Part shown: piece by piece, positions 47,951 through 61,739 of the stretch
How the letters are laid out: every line of letters starts with the position of its first letter
How positions within the stretch are numbered: position 1 is the first letter of the stretch
Source of the DNA: Phragmites australis
Lineage: Eukaryota; Streptophyta; Magnoliopsida; Poales; Poaceae
Length of the DNA stretch: 64,000 bases
Direction: 5' to 3'
Assembly (NCBI RefSeq): GCF_958298935.1
Contig: NC_084943.1
Span: forward strand, 2,490,001-2,554,000
Translations under genes and position numbers: made by a program
The notes under the pieces: generated by a model
What the model saw: the letters and a program-made list of their open reading frames with translations, nothing else
Database searches by the model: none
What the model was told of the DNA's origin: nothing

Positions 47951-48767
47951 AATATTATATATATGGTGTTATATAGCAGTATATCAAACTTCTTGTTTTT
48001 ATGTTTTTTCTCTTTTGAAAAAACTGCAGTACAAGTCCTCTCACAATGCGTGTCGCTGCACAAGTTACTATCTCCATTCATATTACTTATCTGTAGTAAA
48101 ATTAACACCACACTTGCCATATTGAATATAGCACCTTTAAGAGGCAAAAGGCCAAGCAAGTACTCGTTCCAGTCACAGATATTCGAAATTTTGGACAACG
48201 CTCGGCCTACGAACAGTAGCTTTGTTCACTATTTTATATTAAAATATATCTATAGCATCTAATACATTTGTGATATTATAAAAGTATTTTTCAAAATAAA
48301 TCTACATAATAACCATCCTATTTTCAAACTACATACATGTAAGGATAACAATAGTAAAAAAATTAAAGTTTGATCCAAACTTTTTCCATAACATCAAGTA
48401 TCTGTAATTACTGGGAGTACATAACGATCATGCCATGCAAAGTCTTAAGAATAGTTTCTTTCAAAACCATAAAACTTGTATGAAAACAGATTAAACGCAC
48501 AATAGGTAGATAGACTTGGATCACCAGGTCGACCAAGTCACTTTTGACCATGATAGAGGCCCGCTCAACTTTATTTCCTCGCTGGCGCATCCATGCTTGC
48601 TCGCCTTGAAGGAAGCATAGCGTTCAACACCATTGTTACTGAGGCCGCCTCTCTCATCACCAACCTGCAGCAGCTTGAACTTGAGACGACGCATATAGGT
48701 ATTCTTCACCATGGCAACGGCATACCGTCTCAAAACACATGGGTCACCCACAACGCCATGGAAGAGC
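47951..48767. other. Intergenic with possible gene fragment
   Basis: 48593-48767 is GC-balanced and open on both strands (plus: MLARLEGSIAFNTIVTEAAS; minus: MGDPCVLRRYAVAMVKNTYM). I recognise neither. It is cut by the hAT insertion at 48768. The remaining sequence is AT-rich without features. Confidence 0.3.
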
Positions 48768-49392
48768 TAGGGATATCAATGGAGACCTGATCTCTAATTT
48801 TCTGTAGAAATTCTGTTATTAGGGATGGAGATAGGAAGATTTTGTTCTCCGTAGAGATACAAATGGTAGAAATCATATCCCTATCGAGTCTAGCAGGGAT
48901 GGGTATGGAGAAGCATTCTCCGTCCCTGTTTCCTCGTAGGGACCCGTTTCGACTGGCGGGCAGTAGCCTCCGTGGTCCAGTAGGCAGTAGCATAGCTCGC
49001 GCGGTTGTGGCCCAGGCGTGCGCGGCTAACCCAAGCGGGAGCCAGGTGCGCTGCCCAGCTAGGCGTGGCCTAGCACAGTGCGGGTCGACCCAGTAGGTTG
49101 CCTTGGCCTAGGTGGGCATGCGCGAGGGAGCCTGACAGGGTGGCCCAGGCTGGGGCGCTGCAGCCCAACAGCTAGGTGGGCTGGCGGACGCAAGAGAGGC
49201 CCAGGTGAGCAGCTGGCTCTTCAATTTTTAGCGAGAACGGGTTTCCCGCTCGATCTCCATTCCCTGCATAGGGACGGGAATGGAGAGAAAATTGTGCTAC
49301 TGCCTACTGGTCTCCTTTTTCCTTCGTTCGGGGATGGAAATGGGAAATCATTCTCCGACGGGTAATTTCCTGTTGACATCCCTAGGAAGAGC
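48760..49392. mobile_element. Non-autonomous hAT transposon with 8-bp target duplication
   Basis: The element is 48768-49384. It begins TAGGGATATCAA and ends TTGACATCCCTA, inverted repeats with one mismatch in 12. It is flanked by GGAAGAGC (48760-48767) and GGAAGAGC (49385-49392), a perfect 8-bp duplication as made by hAT transposases. At 617 bp with no transposase it is non-autonomous. Its centre (48940-49220) is GC-rich, unlike its AT-rich surroundings, and may be captured sequence. The ends share the palindrome GGAGA.CATTCTCC. Confidence 0.9.
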
Positions 49393-49784
49393 TGAATCTC
49401 CTCCTCTGATTCACTAACGAAAGAGCTTACAAGCAAATCGAAACCCCCACCAAGGATTTCAATTTTGTTTTACATTTTTTTCATTCACCAGCGAAAAGAC
49501 TGAAATTTATGAAATTATGCTAAAATTTCAGTCATTTTTCGTCATCTGCTCTTTGGTCCACATATTAGTAAAGAAAATTCCGAAATTAAATATTTAATTC
49601 CACTTCAAAATTCTCAAATTTCTAGAAATTTTGGTGAAATTTTAACCCCAACTCCCATGCACTTGTGATACCTCCATTTGTATTGTCGCCTCCACCGCTC
49701 CGTGAAGCATTTGCCAATGTTACATCGGACGAGCCGCCGTCACTATGGATGCAACTCAGAAACAGTTTGCATGCTGGTGTGATT
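49393..49784. other. Intergenic, no gene seen
   Basis: AT-rich. 49500-49640 resembles AAATTTCAGTCATTTTTCGT-type low-complexity repeats; no coding signal. Confidence 0.4.
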
Positions 49785-50082
49785 AAAGTTCTGTTTGTTT
49801 CGGTTTCGAATCGTAGCTTTCAGCTTTTACAATCTAAAATTAAAATAAACAGATAATTTTTTGTTATAACTTTTTACAATATACTTGTTGGATTGTAAGA
49901 ATCCAAAAAGCTGGTTTTTCTTAGCTTTTTACAGATTGTAAAAGTCTATTTTATCAAATTATCCATCAAAGTTTTTTCTTTTAAAATTCATAATCTAAAA
50001 GTTTTTTACAACCTAACTTTTTACAATTCATAATCTACGTACTGTTTTTTCAGATTCCAACTAAAATAAATAGGCCCTAACT
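49785..50082. mobile_element. MITE-like element
   Basis: Left end AAGTTCTGTTTGTTTCGG; right end AATAAATAGGCCCTAAC, whose complement is GTTAGGGCCTATTTATT, an imperfect inverted repeat of the GGGCCTGTTTG kind. The interior is a loose palindrome of TTTTTACAATCTAAAA-type blocks. Non-coding; the target duplication is not clear. Confidence 0.45.
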
Positions 50083-50339
50083 GGTTGAAGCTAGATACTC
50101 CGTCGATCAGCTGCAGGCCATCTGCTTCTTGTCCCCTCGCTTATATGACCGACCCCTGCTACAGCGTGATGGCATCGTCCCTGCTCCGATCCACCACGTA
50201 GTTGCTATCATGCACTGAAGTTTTGGCCAACTTGATCGAGAAGATTTGCATCATTGGTGGCGCGATGTTCCTGAGGCAGGTTTCTTGATCGGGAAAGCAA
50301 TCTGCCGGGTTTGACAGGGCCATCGGCTCCAGCCAGGGT

Positions 50340-51505
50340 CTCGTAAAACAAAAGTGAGAGTAAATAGAGTGTCATTAACGGTTTTCTAAAATCTGTCATT
50401 AACAAAGTAATTAGATACAGTTACTAATATATACGATAACCGATTATCTTGGTGTGCAAGAAGTTACATGCGATTTTTTATAGAAATTGTCTATGATAAA
50501 ATACAGATATATATTAATAAAAATCATCTGTGATATGTCATAAAACATAAACGTATATTAATAAAAAATGTCTATGATGTCTTATAAAATGTAGACGAAT
50601 GTTAACAAAAATTGTCTGTGATGTGAAGAAAGAGACAAATATTAACAAAAACAGTCTCTGATGTGTTATAAGTTAGAGATGGATATTAACAAAAACCGCA
50701 TGCGATGTGTATTGTGTTCTAAGACATAGATATTAAGAAAAATCATCTATGATAGGTTTTAAGATATAGATGGATATTAAAAAAAAACTGTCTATATCTG
50801 TAGGGTAAATATTTTATAAATTTCAAAATAACGTCAAATGAAGAAAATTTTAATATAAAAATTGTAGCTCTTGACGAGATCTAAAACTTTTTAGTTTATA
50901 ATATTTTCCTTTGAAGTCATTTAGATGACCAAATAATTATCCAAATTTTCAAACAACAAAGATCAAAATGATAAAATATCATATTACTATTAACAATGAT
51001 GTATATGTGAGATAATAAGAAAGCTACATACGAGGTTGGAGATTGCATGTTTGATGCCACAAATCACACTCGCGGGTATTTCAAGCAAAAAATCGCATGA
51101 CTTATGTAATAACATGACATGAGTCGCATTACTAGTGATGATGTGGCATGTGTGCGAAAAGATTTTTTTTATTTTTTCTATATTCAAAATCTTATTTTTA
51201 AAATTAGTATCACAAACGGACATTAAGAAAAACTGGATGTGATGTGTCATAGTAAGACACTGATAAATATTAACAAAAATCATCTGTGATGTGTAAGATA
51301 GAGACTGACATTAATAAAATTAGTTTGTAACGTGTCATAAGACACAGACAGATATTAACAAAAATCGTCTGTGTGTAGCTATGTTACAGACGGATTGTCA
51401 CTCGTCTGAGACAAGCTCGACATCACAGATACTTCTGTAAAGACGAAAATCAAACACGCTTGTAATAGAGTTTAACAACGTCTGTGATAACCCGTTCAGG
51501 TAGTG
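50340..51505. mobile_element. CACTA-like element with GTCTGTGATGT repeats
   Basis: The right end is CGTTCAGGTAGTG at 51505, complement CACTACCTGAACG. Repeats AAAAATCGTCTGTGATGTGT and variants occur at roughly 45-70 bp spacing at 50480-50790 and again at 51215-51420, as expected for subterminal repeats at both ends. The interior has the CTTGACGAGATCTAAAACTT block seen in neighbouring elements. The left terminus is not found. It breaks the coding fragment at 51511-51850. Confidence 0.5.
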
Positions 51506-51507
51506 CG

Positions 51508-51850
51508 TTGCAGTAATCTTTGTGCCAACCGCGGGCAACGTTGTAGATAGAGCCCTCGCGGTAGCTGCTGTTGGGGCAGTAATCTTTGTGCCAACCACGG
51601 GCAACATTGTAGATAGAGCCCTCGCGGTAGCTGCTGTTGGGGAGTATAGAGGCACGGTTCACGCCATCGGTCGGATGGCCATCGCCATAGCAAGTGATGA
51701 CCTCCTGGGTGGCTTGCTTGACTTCGTTGAAGAATTGGATCCACTCCTCCTTGTCGTCCCCTTTGGGGATGTTGAAGCGATCGCCTCTCGAGAGAGTGAT
51801 GTAGTCGTAAGGGTAGTCCAGACCGCGGTAGCGGCATCAACGTTGTGCGT
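51508..51850 (-). pseudogene. Unrecognised gene fragment with a 66-bp duplication
   Basis: The minus strand reads, in one frame, GLDYPYDYITLSRGDRFNIP then KGDDKEEWIQFFNEVKQATQ and EVITCYGDGHPTDGVNR. This is followed by two copies of a 22-aa unit ending NVARGWHKDYC. It is GC-rich and composition differs from its surroundings, suggesting a real gene piece. The frame has a stop upstream (near 51840) and is cut on the other side by the CACTA end at 51505. I do not recognise the family. A transposon-captured or insertion-killed gene are both possible. Confidence 0.4.
51511..51642 (-). repeat. Two 66-bp tandem units
   Basis: 51511-51576 and 51577-51642 differ at only two positions by my count (GCGGGCAACG against ACGGGCAACA). 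The unit is 22 codons, so the frame is kept. Confidence 0.9.
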
Positions 51851-51899
51851 CCGGGTTGGTCTGCTTCCCCTAGCCTTTCTGACCTATTGGAATATATAT

Positions 51900-52467
51900 C
51901 AAATATATATACATGGTCGATTACAGATATATTTGAATTGTAATTAGGTGGGACTACGAATATAGTTATAATCGGATTCATATTTTTGGAACTTTAAATA
52001 GAAGACACCATCGTTACAACCGTAGATCGACGGAATCAGTTGATGAGGAACCTCCGTAGTCGTGCCTCGAGGATGTAGGCACAATAGCTGAATCTCGTTT
52101 AAAAAACATCACCTCTTATATGTCGATCTTGTGCTCGGGGATTTTGACGATGTTTCGATTAAAACCCTGACACGGCCTGCGGTGATGCTACTCGCCATGT
52201 TGGAGATCACCGAGCGCGCGTATGGATCTCCCAAACCGAGAGGAAGGGACTTGTTCAAATATATAGATGGGCTCGGATTTCTAATCCGAATCGGTTTCTT
52301 TTGGTTTTGGTTGGAATGGGCTTTGAGACATTGCACTTACCTGGTTGGAATGGTTTTGGTTGGAATGGGCCTTGAGACTCTCGGGAGAGAGAGGGAGAGA
52401 GACCAAAGGGAATTCCTCCGGCGACCGGCGGCGATTGGTAAGGAAGAGGGAGCGGAGACGGGACGGG
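51900..52467. other. Upstream region of the BLOS1 gene
   Basis: Promoter/5' leader side of the BLOS1 gene. GGTTGGAATGG-type sequence is duplicated at 52300-52375 (GGTTTTGGTTGGAATGGGC followed by TTGAGAC in both units). A GA-rich stretch (52380-52400) lies about 70 bp before the start codon. No clear TATA box was found. Confidence 0.4.
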
Positions 52468-53523
52468 ATGGACAAAGCCAAACCCGCGGCGGCGGCTCGT
52501 GGGAAGCTGGAGCTGGAAGAGGCGCTGCTCCAGATCGTGCATCGGCGCCACCACCAATCCCTCCGCCAACGCCAACGAACTGGTGCGCCATCCCTTTCTC
52601 TTCTCTCACTTCTCTTCTGTGATTTGATGATGCAAGTTGCAACCTTTTCTCCTTAATTTGCAGTTAATGTTGTTCGTGCTCAAATGCATGAGCAAATTTA
52701 TGACACTCTCTTTCCTTTACGCACCGCACAGAGAGAGCAAAGAAGGGTGCTTTGGGAAGCGCGGTGCGAGTCGCTGATCTCCTCGTGAACACGGTCGACG
52801 GCGGGATGCAGGAGCTCTTCGTCGACGAGAAGCGCATTGAGCTTGAAGCACGCGTGCTGCTCGGTACAATCGCGTGGTACAGGAAGCAGACTGACCAGTG
52901 GCTGGCTGCCACCAACGCAATCAGCTCAGACTTGAAGGTGACTGACCGTGGTGCTTGTCACATGCCCTCGAATTCTTTTTAAGCACTTGTCAAATTCGTA
53001 GGTTTACATTTTAACTCATCCCTGACCTTTGTTCTGACAGTTTGTTCCAAAAATAGAATAACTTAGTTATGAGTTCCGACAGCAATTCAGACCACATAAA
53101 CTCAGAACCTTACTGTCATGTACTACCACAAAAATTCTGGAACAGATACTAATAAATTGAAAATTATTATCACTCTGTAACTACTACTTTTAGTTCCTCG
53201 TATAACCTTTGACCTTGGTAAATTTAAATCCTACCGCAAGCTGATTAGAGAATTAATTTATGAATGTTCTGTTATCACTAAAGCTAGAAAGGTGACTATT
53301 ACTAACTAGGCCTCCATTTTTCCTTTTTTTTTTTTTTTTTGCAGAACTGTCAATGCATGACACTAAGCATTGAATCCAATATTCCGTGCCATTTGTCTTT
53401 GCTGAAGCATCCATTGTTTTATTATATTTGTAGGAAATTGGAGATTTCGAGAACTGGATGAAGATTATGGATTTTGACTGTAAAAGCATTAATGCAGCCA
53501 TACACAGCATTCATCAGTCATGA
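52468..53523 (+). CDS. BLOS1: BLOC-1 subunit 1 (GCN5L1/BLOS1) homologue
   Basis: Small helical subunit of the BLOC-1 complex, which in plants acts in endosome-to-vacuole sorting; animal homologues (GCN5L1) also affect protein acetylation. Three exons: 52468-52582, 52732-52937, 53434-53523. Introns are GT-AG, phases 1 and 0. The CDS is 411 nt (136 aa), close to the family length of about 125-150. The family signature is clear: VDEKRIELEARVLL, KQTDQWLAATNAISSDL, then EIGDFENWMKIMDFDCKSI and AAIHSIHQS, comparable to KQTGQW...EIGDVENW in animal GCN5L1. The N-terminus (MDKAKPAAAARGKLELEEAL) is Ala/Lys-rich and variable. No signal peptide or membrane segment; a coiled coil is likely. It converges on PRX-B, 475 bp downstream. 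Confidence 0.88.
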
Positions 53524-53998
53524 CTCTGCCTGCAATCACAACATTAGGAAGTATTCATTTCATTCTATGCTTTGATTGGAATTATGCGAGCTGTAAAGTC
53601 CCTTGTATAGAACTGTTTTACTGTGCAAAATTGTAATACTGATCCTTGCAATGCATTCGTATTATGAGAACCATCTCCGCTTCCTTCAATTTCGAAGTGA
53701 GGATATGTGATCGAAATACACTAATTTGTGGTGGTGTTATTGTGCCATTACCGTAACAATTTTTATCCTTGATCTTGCAAGTTCAAGATAGGTAGCTGAA
53801 ACACTGAAAGGCCATACCAATTACTTCATTAAAAACACCCTTCACCTCATTTTATTCCTTTGACAGATATGCTTTAAAAAGCAGTGGATACATCTTTCAA
53901 GAGGACTACAGCATCAGGAAAGGGACACTTCTCCCTTCAATGAAGATGATTACAAGGTACTAAACCACACACCTTCACAGGGTGCAATAATGTGAGTC

Positions 53999-55549
<1,551 letters not shown>

Positions 55550-55598
55550 TTTGTTCAGGCTTTAGAGCAGTGTATTGGCCAGTGTCAATGTGCACAGA

Positions 55599-55606
55599 TA
55601 TTTATA
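55599..55606 (-). promoter_or_regulatory. TATA box of PRX-B
   Basis: TATAAATA on the minus strand, 50 bp upstream of the start codon at 55549. It is the same octamer as in PRX-A and implies a short 5' leader. Confidence 0.65.
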
Positions 55607-55619
55607 GGCAGAATTTGTG

Positions 55620-58600
55620 CACATGCTGAGTTTCTCACTTATGCAAGTGGCTTTGAATACTCTTCGCATTTTCTTATCTATATTTTCTTCATCAGGCTAA
55701 GTGGAGTGATCTATAATTCGAAAGTGCATTTAAGTATTTAACAGATATGATCAGACAAAGTCATGCCTACATTGACTGGTATAGTATGTCAACTGAACTT
55801 AGTCCTAATTTGGCAGGGGACAAAAGATATAAGAGAATATTCATATAAGGGAGGTCTTTTATGCTTAAAAATTGAATATTCTCTGTCTGACCATATCTGT
55901 TCAGAGGATGTTCTATTGTTATATGGTAGTAAATTTGAGTTCCACGTAGAGGATTCTTTGTTTTCTCTTACTGGCCGGAACTTATTTATGGATATCTGAC
56001 TTGTTCACCAACAGTGTGGCTATTGCAGTTGACAATAGAATTTAGCCAAATCTGTAATGTATTTACTTACTTGAGAAAAGTTTTGATCTGATTACGAATC
56101 ATCTGTAGTGTATTTTTTTCGGGATAAGTAAATAAATATCTAATTGATATATAGCAAAATGACTTTTGGGGGTGTTCATATTGTTTCGGATTCTATATGA
56201 GTGTGCAAATTGCTGGGCAATACGCATGAAATTGAATCTCCTCAGTAATTAGATGACCTCTGCTCTAAAGTAAATTATAACAGGCATAGAGAAAGGTTAG
56301 AAGAAAATAAAGCGGCATTACATTCATCAGAGTTCTTTATTCAGTGCTTTGTAACTTAATGGATGGTCGGTAAAGGTGATGATTAACTAAAAAGCCATAA
56401 CTTATAGCATAGATGTTGCCCAAATATACAAGTGATCCCCAAAAAGTTCTAACACGCATTTAAAATGTAGCAAATATTATATTGTTCTCGAAACGGAACA
56501 AAGAAAAATAATTCTTGTGTCAGGCCGTAGCATGCATGCCAGATGTGTTTACGCATGATAATTATTCAATTGAAGCTTGTTGAGCCTCTTGTTTACCATG
56601 AGTGAACGCTAGAGCATCAACTATGAACTTTCATAAAGTTGTTATTGCTCTGTAGACAATGAGCTTGAACTTTCATAAAGTACGACATGCCATTGAACCA
56701 TTTAGAACTGCTGCACTGCCATACACTGCTGAGTGGGGAGTTGTGGATGATGATTTGGCCAAGATTTGACAAGCAAAACATTAAGAACGATTTTGGCGAA
56801 TGATGGTCGAAAACGGAACCAAACAGTCTTACAAATTGGAGTGGTTGTACGCGTGAGTCAGGCCTGAGTATCAATTTGGTCATAAGCTCAGGTGTGAACC
56901 ATTCCGATTTGGCCGAATCCTACTTTGTCAACAAATTGGGCGGAATCAGCCACTTTTGTCGATGCGTGCTCCTTTCTTTTTTTTTTAAACCATGAAGCTG
57001 TTCATAAGATATTACAAAAACGAATAGCTAATTTCATGTTTCATGTATGGATATCCACCAAACTTTGGAAGCTTCTCTTATGATTGTAAAAAAAATTCTC
57101 ATTTTGTGTGCTTGTTTTGCAATCTCTTTTAGTTTGGAGGATTGCCCAGTATGGTGTTCCATTCATTTGCTACTATTTTCATTTAGTTTTACGCTGTTAT
57201 TTTTTACTCTTTTTCTTCCATGAACTGTTGAGCTCGGCAGAAGAGAGCCAAAAACGAGCGGGAAGGACAGGAACAATGTAGCTCAGAGAATGGCAGTGCC
57301 TATCATCCAAAGACAAGGAGAGAGAAGAAAGAGGTCATGCTATGCAGCGTTGCCAAAGTGATTGCACGGATACATAGTTGTGAAATCATGAATGCTGAAA
57401 AATTAAATGTATTGTGAAATTGGTAAAAGCAAAGTGTTTAGCATAACGATTGTTAGGATATTGTACGGATTGAGTGGGTCAAGTTTGGAGAACTTGTGCT
57501 CGAATTTGATTGTTAGTTTTGTTCATGTGCAAGTGTGTCATGAGGAAAAATATGCTCGGTGATAGGGATCGGATCTAGATTCAGATGAGATATTCAAGCT
57601 AGAAAATAGTACAAGTGAACATAGATTGCACCACTATGAGACGTGGTGACGTATGTGGAAGAATTGTAAATTACTGCCTCAAAAATGTCGGTAACAAGTT
57701 GGTCATACCTTCACTCAATTTCCTGCCTTTTGTGCAGGGAAAAATCCCCTTGTTTGCAGCTCCAATCTTCCGTCTTCTCTTGATTCCCTTCTTCGACAAA
57801 CCAGCAAAGTAAGCATCACCTTCTAGATTTTGTGGCTAATGAGGTTGCTGATCTTGCACTTGCTTCTTCACATCGCTCTTTTTTGTGGATGGTTGTGCAC
57901 TTGAAAATGAGAATGAGTAAGAAGAATCATGCGACCATTGTTCATCCATTTTGTTGGCCATTCGTTGGCAAGATATTCTTTCAGGGATGACGGGGGCACA
58001 ATGAATTTCTGATATCCAATTAATTGACTTGGTTCTCGATTTTTTTTTTCTGCAGTAGACTTGATTCCAACAATGCACAACACTTGTAACAAGACAACGT
58101 TTATTCTTGAAGTCTGCTATCGCCACAATCAAAGCTCATAGAAACGTATGCCCTGTAGACAATTTGAAACAGGAACCAGAGGTTAACTTGCAGTACACAA
58201 CATATTAACAGAACGATAAGAGAAATGCTGATTGGTCAGCTCTGAGCCTATGCTCATTGTCTGTTGGCCTTTTATGAGTGAAATTAGTAAAAGAGCCTCT
58301 GACTGTATGAAATTGAACTGATGCCTCATACTTAACTGCAATTCAGTGAATTAACAATTGATCCACTTACATTCAACGATCAACAGAGCAGATAGTGAAA
58401 TCTACCGTAGCTACGCTGGTATTTGGTGGTATGATTGCAGTCTAATCTGTACAGCTATTACATTACGATTTGACGTCCTCTCGACATAACGCAGGTGGGC
58501 GTGGACACGTTGCACATAATTTCCTAATTAACTTGATTGATTGTTGCACGTAATTTTCTAATTAGCTTGCTTGATAGTTGCCCCCTAATTGATTTGGATT

Positions 58601-59356
58601 GAATGAAGAACGAAATACTAACTAGATGGGGTGCACGTAGCAATTTAAGGGGGGACGGACAATGCAGCAATTTAAGGGGCACGGCGCGATCTTAACCTTT
58701 GGATGCAATAACAAGACCTGAATCAAATCTGGATTGTTGGATGTGTAACATTGTTTACAAATGTTTACATATCTGTAGTAGCTGGTTGTCCCGTGTGCAT
58801 TTTTTAGGTAGACATACGATTATTTGTGTTCGCTCTTTGATGAACACTGCCAATTCCTATGCTATCAGGGCCTAGATATACCTCACTCCTATATGATACC
58901 CACCCAAGCCAAAACTAGTAGCACAAGAAGAAACTCAAAGAAAAACACACAATTGTAACGGCGTCGTGTACGACACCCAAGCAAAAACTAGCTGCGCAAG
59001 AAGAAACTTCAAAGAGAGATCGAGACGAAATAATATAATCCAGAGTGGCTACTTTCATACAAGCAAAAGATCTCGGAGTCATTAGCACCGCGTTATAGCT
59101 CAATTTTCAAACTGTCAAAGGTCCCCTCGTTTTCACATCTCCGTATCTGCCATACTACTATGCCACACTACTACAGGCTTGGGCAAAAGGAACATTAGTG
59201 GGGCATTTACTAGTGGTCACTAGGTAAACCGCCTCGTGTTACAAGAGCTATACGTTGCTACCATAACTCTCAGTTGCATTGTAAAAGTAATTCGAGTATA
59301 CTTCTGTACAGAAAAGGCCATATATTTTCAGGGACCCGACGGATCAACTTCATCTT
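55620..59356. other. Long intergenic region, no gene supported
   Basis: No coding family recognised on either strand. GAACTTTCATAAAGT occurs twice at 56625 and 56669. CGAATCCTACTTTGTCAACA-type sequence near 56910 looks repeat-derived. The region 58495-58680 has two copies of TAATTTCCTAATTA/TAATTTTCTAATTA. The open frames at 56617-56883 and 57836-58132 (minus) show no domain. Confidence 0.45.
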
Positions 59357-61499
59357 TCACTCCAGGTCAGTTTCTGAGACATATTCCTCTGGCAGTTCGA
59401 AGGCGTCGATATCTGCAAAGTATGCTCTCTGCTTCTTGACAAAATCCTCTTGTAGCTTGGGTGTGCTTGAAGAGGGCCGCTTCTGTTTAAAATTGCAAGT
59501 AAAGAGAAAGGTGAAAATCATGGCTGTAGTTCTAGCATTTTCAACAATTTTACCTTTCAGGTCATTCCAAAAGGCTGCTTCTAATCTTCTATACATACCC
59601 TAGCCACTGTTTTCATAATCCACACCCCTCGACCATGTACTAAATATGGCATTTACATAAAGACCAAAAACAAGATGATCATTTCTACAGATGACACAAA
59701 GCAAGATGATCCATAAACTGCCTATAAAGACGCATATTATACTTGGAGTTATGGCCATCATAAGTAGCAGCATTACATCACACAAATGCAGTATAAACCT
59801 TAAAAATATTCATGTCACCATATTTTGGTATGCGGTGTCACATAAATGTTTCAGAATAGATGCACTTATGCAAAGGAGCATTGAAGACAACATTTCAACA
59901 CAAAGTCACATACCTTACTATGGCTTTACTGATTAGATATTAACACATGACAATGTTTCAACAAAAACATGAGCTTGTGTAGTAAGCATAATTGTAGATC
60001 ATTATGTAGATCCTCAAAGAGACCACCGTGATCTAAGTCCCAATAATAGAAGACTTGGTATGGTCCTTATGCAGGGAACACACTCAGATTGTGACGCTGC
60101 TTACCTTTTTAGCTTCATGACAAGGAGCTGAAGAAGAAATGGGACGAGTATCCTGAGCCACAGAGGTTTTCCTGACAGAGAAGTGTGATTCAGTATTTCA
60201 GTAAAATGAAGTGCACTGAGACTGCAACAATTAACTATTGACTATGGCCTATGGATGACATAACTAAACTACAGAAACCCCAAAGTCCTGATTGGCACGT
60301 AGTTCCAACACAGTGTAAGATTTGGTAACTTTATTCTCTCGGAAAAGTGAAAAATTAGCTTAAGTTTTTCTAATGTATGCATATGGCACCATTGAACAAG
60401 CAAGCAAGTGGTTAAGATATAGAATGTCACAACAATTCCATCATCTGAAAACAATCAAAACGGAAACATTTTGGACAAGTCTGGAACAGCCAGGGCTTGA
60501 AATCTCATTTGTCATTACATACGCTTTTGAACTGAGTAGTGTGCACAAAAGGTTAATGAGACACTGCTGCAAACTAAACAGCATGCATATATTAGGAATC
60601 TACATTCTTCAAACTAATGATGATTTTGATAGGTTGGTACAATATTACTCTGCCCTTTCCAATACTAACTTAATTCTCACAGACAATTAGGAATCTGCAT
60701 TCTTCAAACTTCGCTATACTTATCTGTTTTTCATACAAGCTAACGGCAATGCTGATGGGCCCCAACTCCAGTCACTTTCCAGCAGCCACACAACAAGCTA
60801 ACAGTCACCAAATCACAAAATCAACTGCACAGGAGGGAGGTACTCGCGCTGCGGGGGCTGAATTGAACTTACCAAACGCAGGTGACATTGAACTGGACTC
60901 AGGGAAGTAAAGTGATCTCACCTGTTGCTGTTTCTTGTAGATTTTCCGAGAGGGGGGCAGCTCGCCGTCCCAGCAGCAGCAGCGGGTTCCTTGCCATTGT
61001 TGGTGGTGCCGTTCCTCCTCCTCCCTTCAGCCTTAGTAGCCCCGCGCCTCGCGTAAACCGTGGAGATGGCCGGCGATTTGAACGCACTGCACCCCTCCTC
61101 GAGGACTGCCGAAACGACCAGGGTTAGAAATCCCAACACGATGGGGATCGGAGACGCCAATGCCAGTAGGCTGCGGCGAGATCGAGCAGAAACGGGGCCG
61201 GGGCCGCGGGCTCACTCACCGGCTGCGGAGGAAGGCTTGGGTGCGGGCGTGACCGAGGCGGTGGAGGAGCAGGTGGAGGAGGCGTCGGAGGGCGGTGGAA
61301 GGGGCCGGCGTCCAGTTCCCCTAGGTTTGGTTGGGGCCGGGATGTCGGGGAGGAGGAGGAGGTTGGTCACGTCGCTCAGCGGCGGCGCCGCCGCCGCCTT
61401 CCGCTGGCGCTTGATGGCGCCGGACATAGGGCTCGACAGCTCCGCGGGCGCCGGCGCTCCCGGTGGCGTGGCGGTGGTGGTGGTGGTGGTGAGTTTCAT
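59357..61499 (-). CDS. Probable sororin-like sister-chromatid cohesion protein
   Basis: Four exons on the minus strand, all GT-AG: 61220-61499, 60922-61105, 60105-60171, 59357-59482. The joined CDS is 657 nt (218 aa). The N-terminal exon is Ala/Pro/Ser-rich and includes KRQRKAAAAPPLSDVTNLLL; SDVTN recalls the KPLSDLTN motif of sororins. The middle is basic and low in complexity. The C-terminal exon has FVKKQRAYFADIDAFELPEE, matching my recollection of the conserved C-terminal end of plant sororin-like proteins. Sororin protects cohesin from WAPL in the nucleus. No enzymatic domain. The start is the first ATG of exon 1 in frame (MKLTTTTTTATPPG); no upstream in-frame ATG was noticed nearby. Gene structure is well supported; the sororin name is moderately sure. 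Confidence 0.65.
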
Positions 61500-61739
61500 C
61501 AGAATGGCACCCGAATGGCGAGGAGGGGATTGGGCTGGATCTGTTTGGGGAGGAGAGCGGGAAGAGCAGAGGGGAGGAGCTGGAGAAATCCGGAGAGGAC
61601 TGCATTGCAGAGGAAGATTCCTCCTGGAGAAGAAAGTTCGAGTCCATGGGTGTTAATGGCTTGGGCCTGTCACCCAACCCAACCCGCGTGACCGTTACCG
61701 GCCTCTATTGTACTCGTTAGATCATGAACCAGGTTCACG

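Noticed and set aside
49078..49365. 95-codon open frame
   Set aside because: It lies wholly inside the hAT element's GC-rich core and runs into its inverted repeat.
50480..51420. CRISPR-like regularly spaced repeats
   Set aside because: Repeats are diverged, spacing is irregular and they are subterminal repeats of a CACTA-like element in a plant genome.
61060..61656. 198-codon plus-strand open frame
   Set aside because: It is antisense to the GC-rich first exons of the sororin-like gene, whose splice signals and phases fit on the minus strand.
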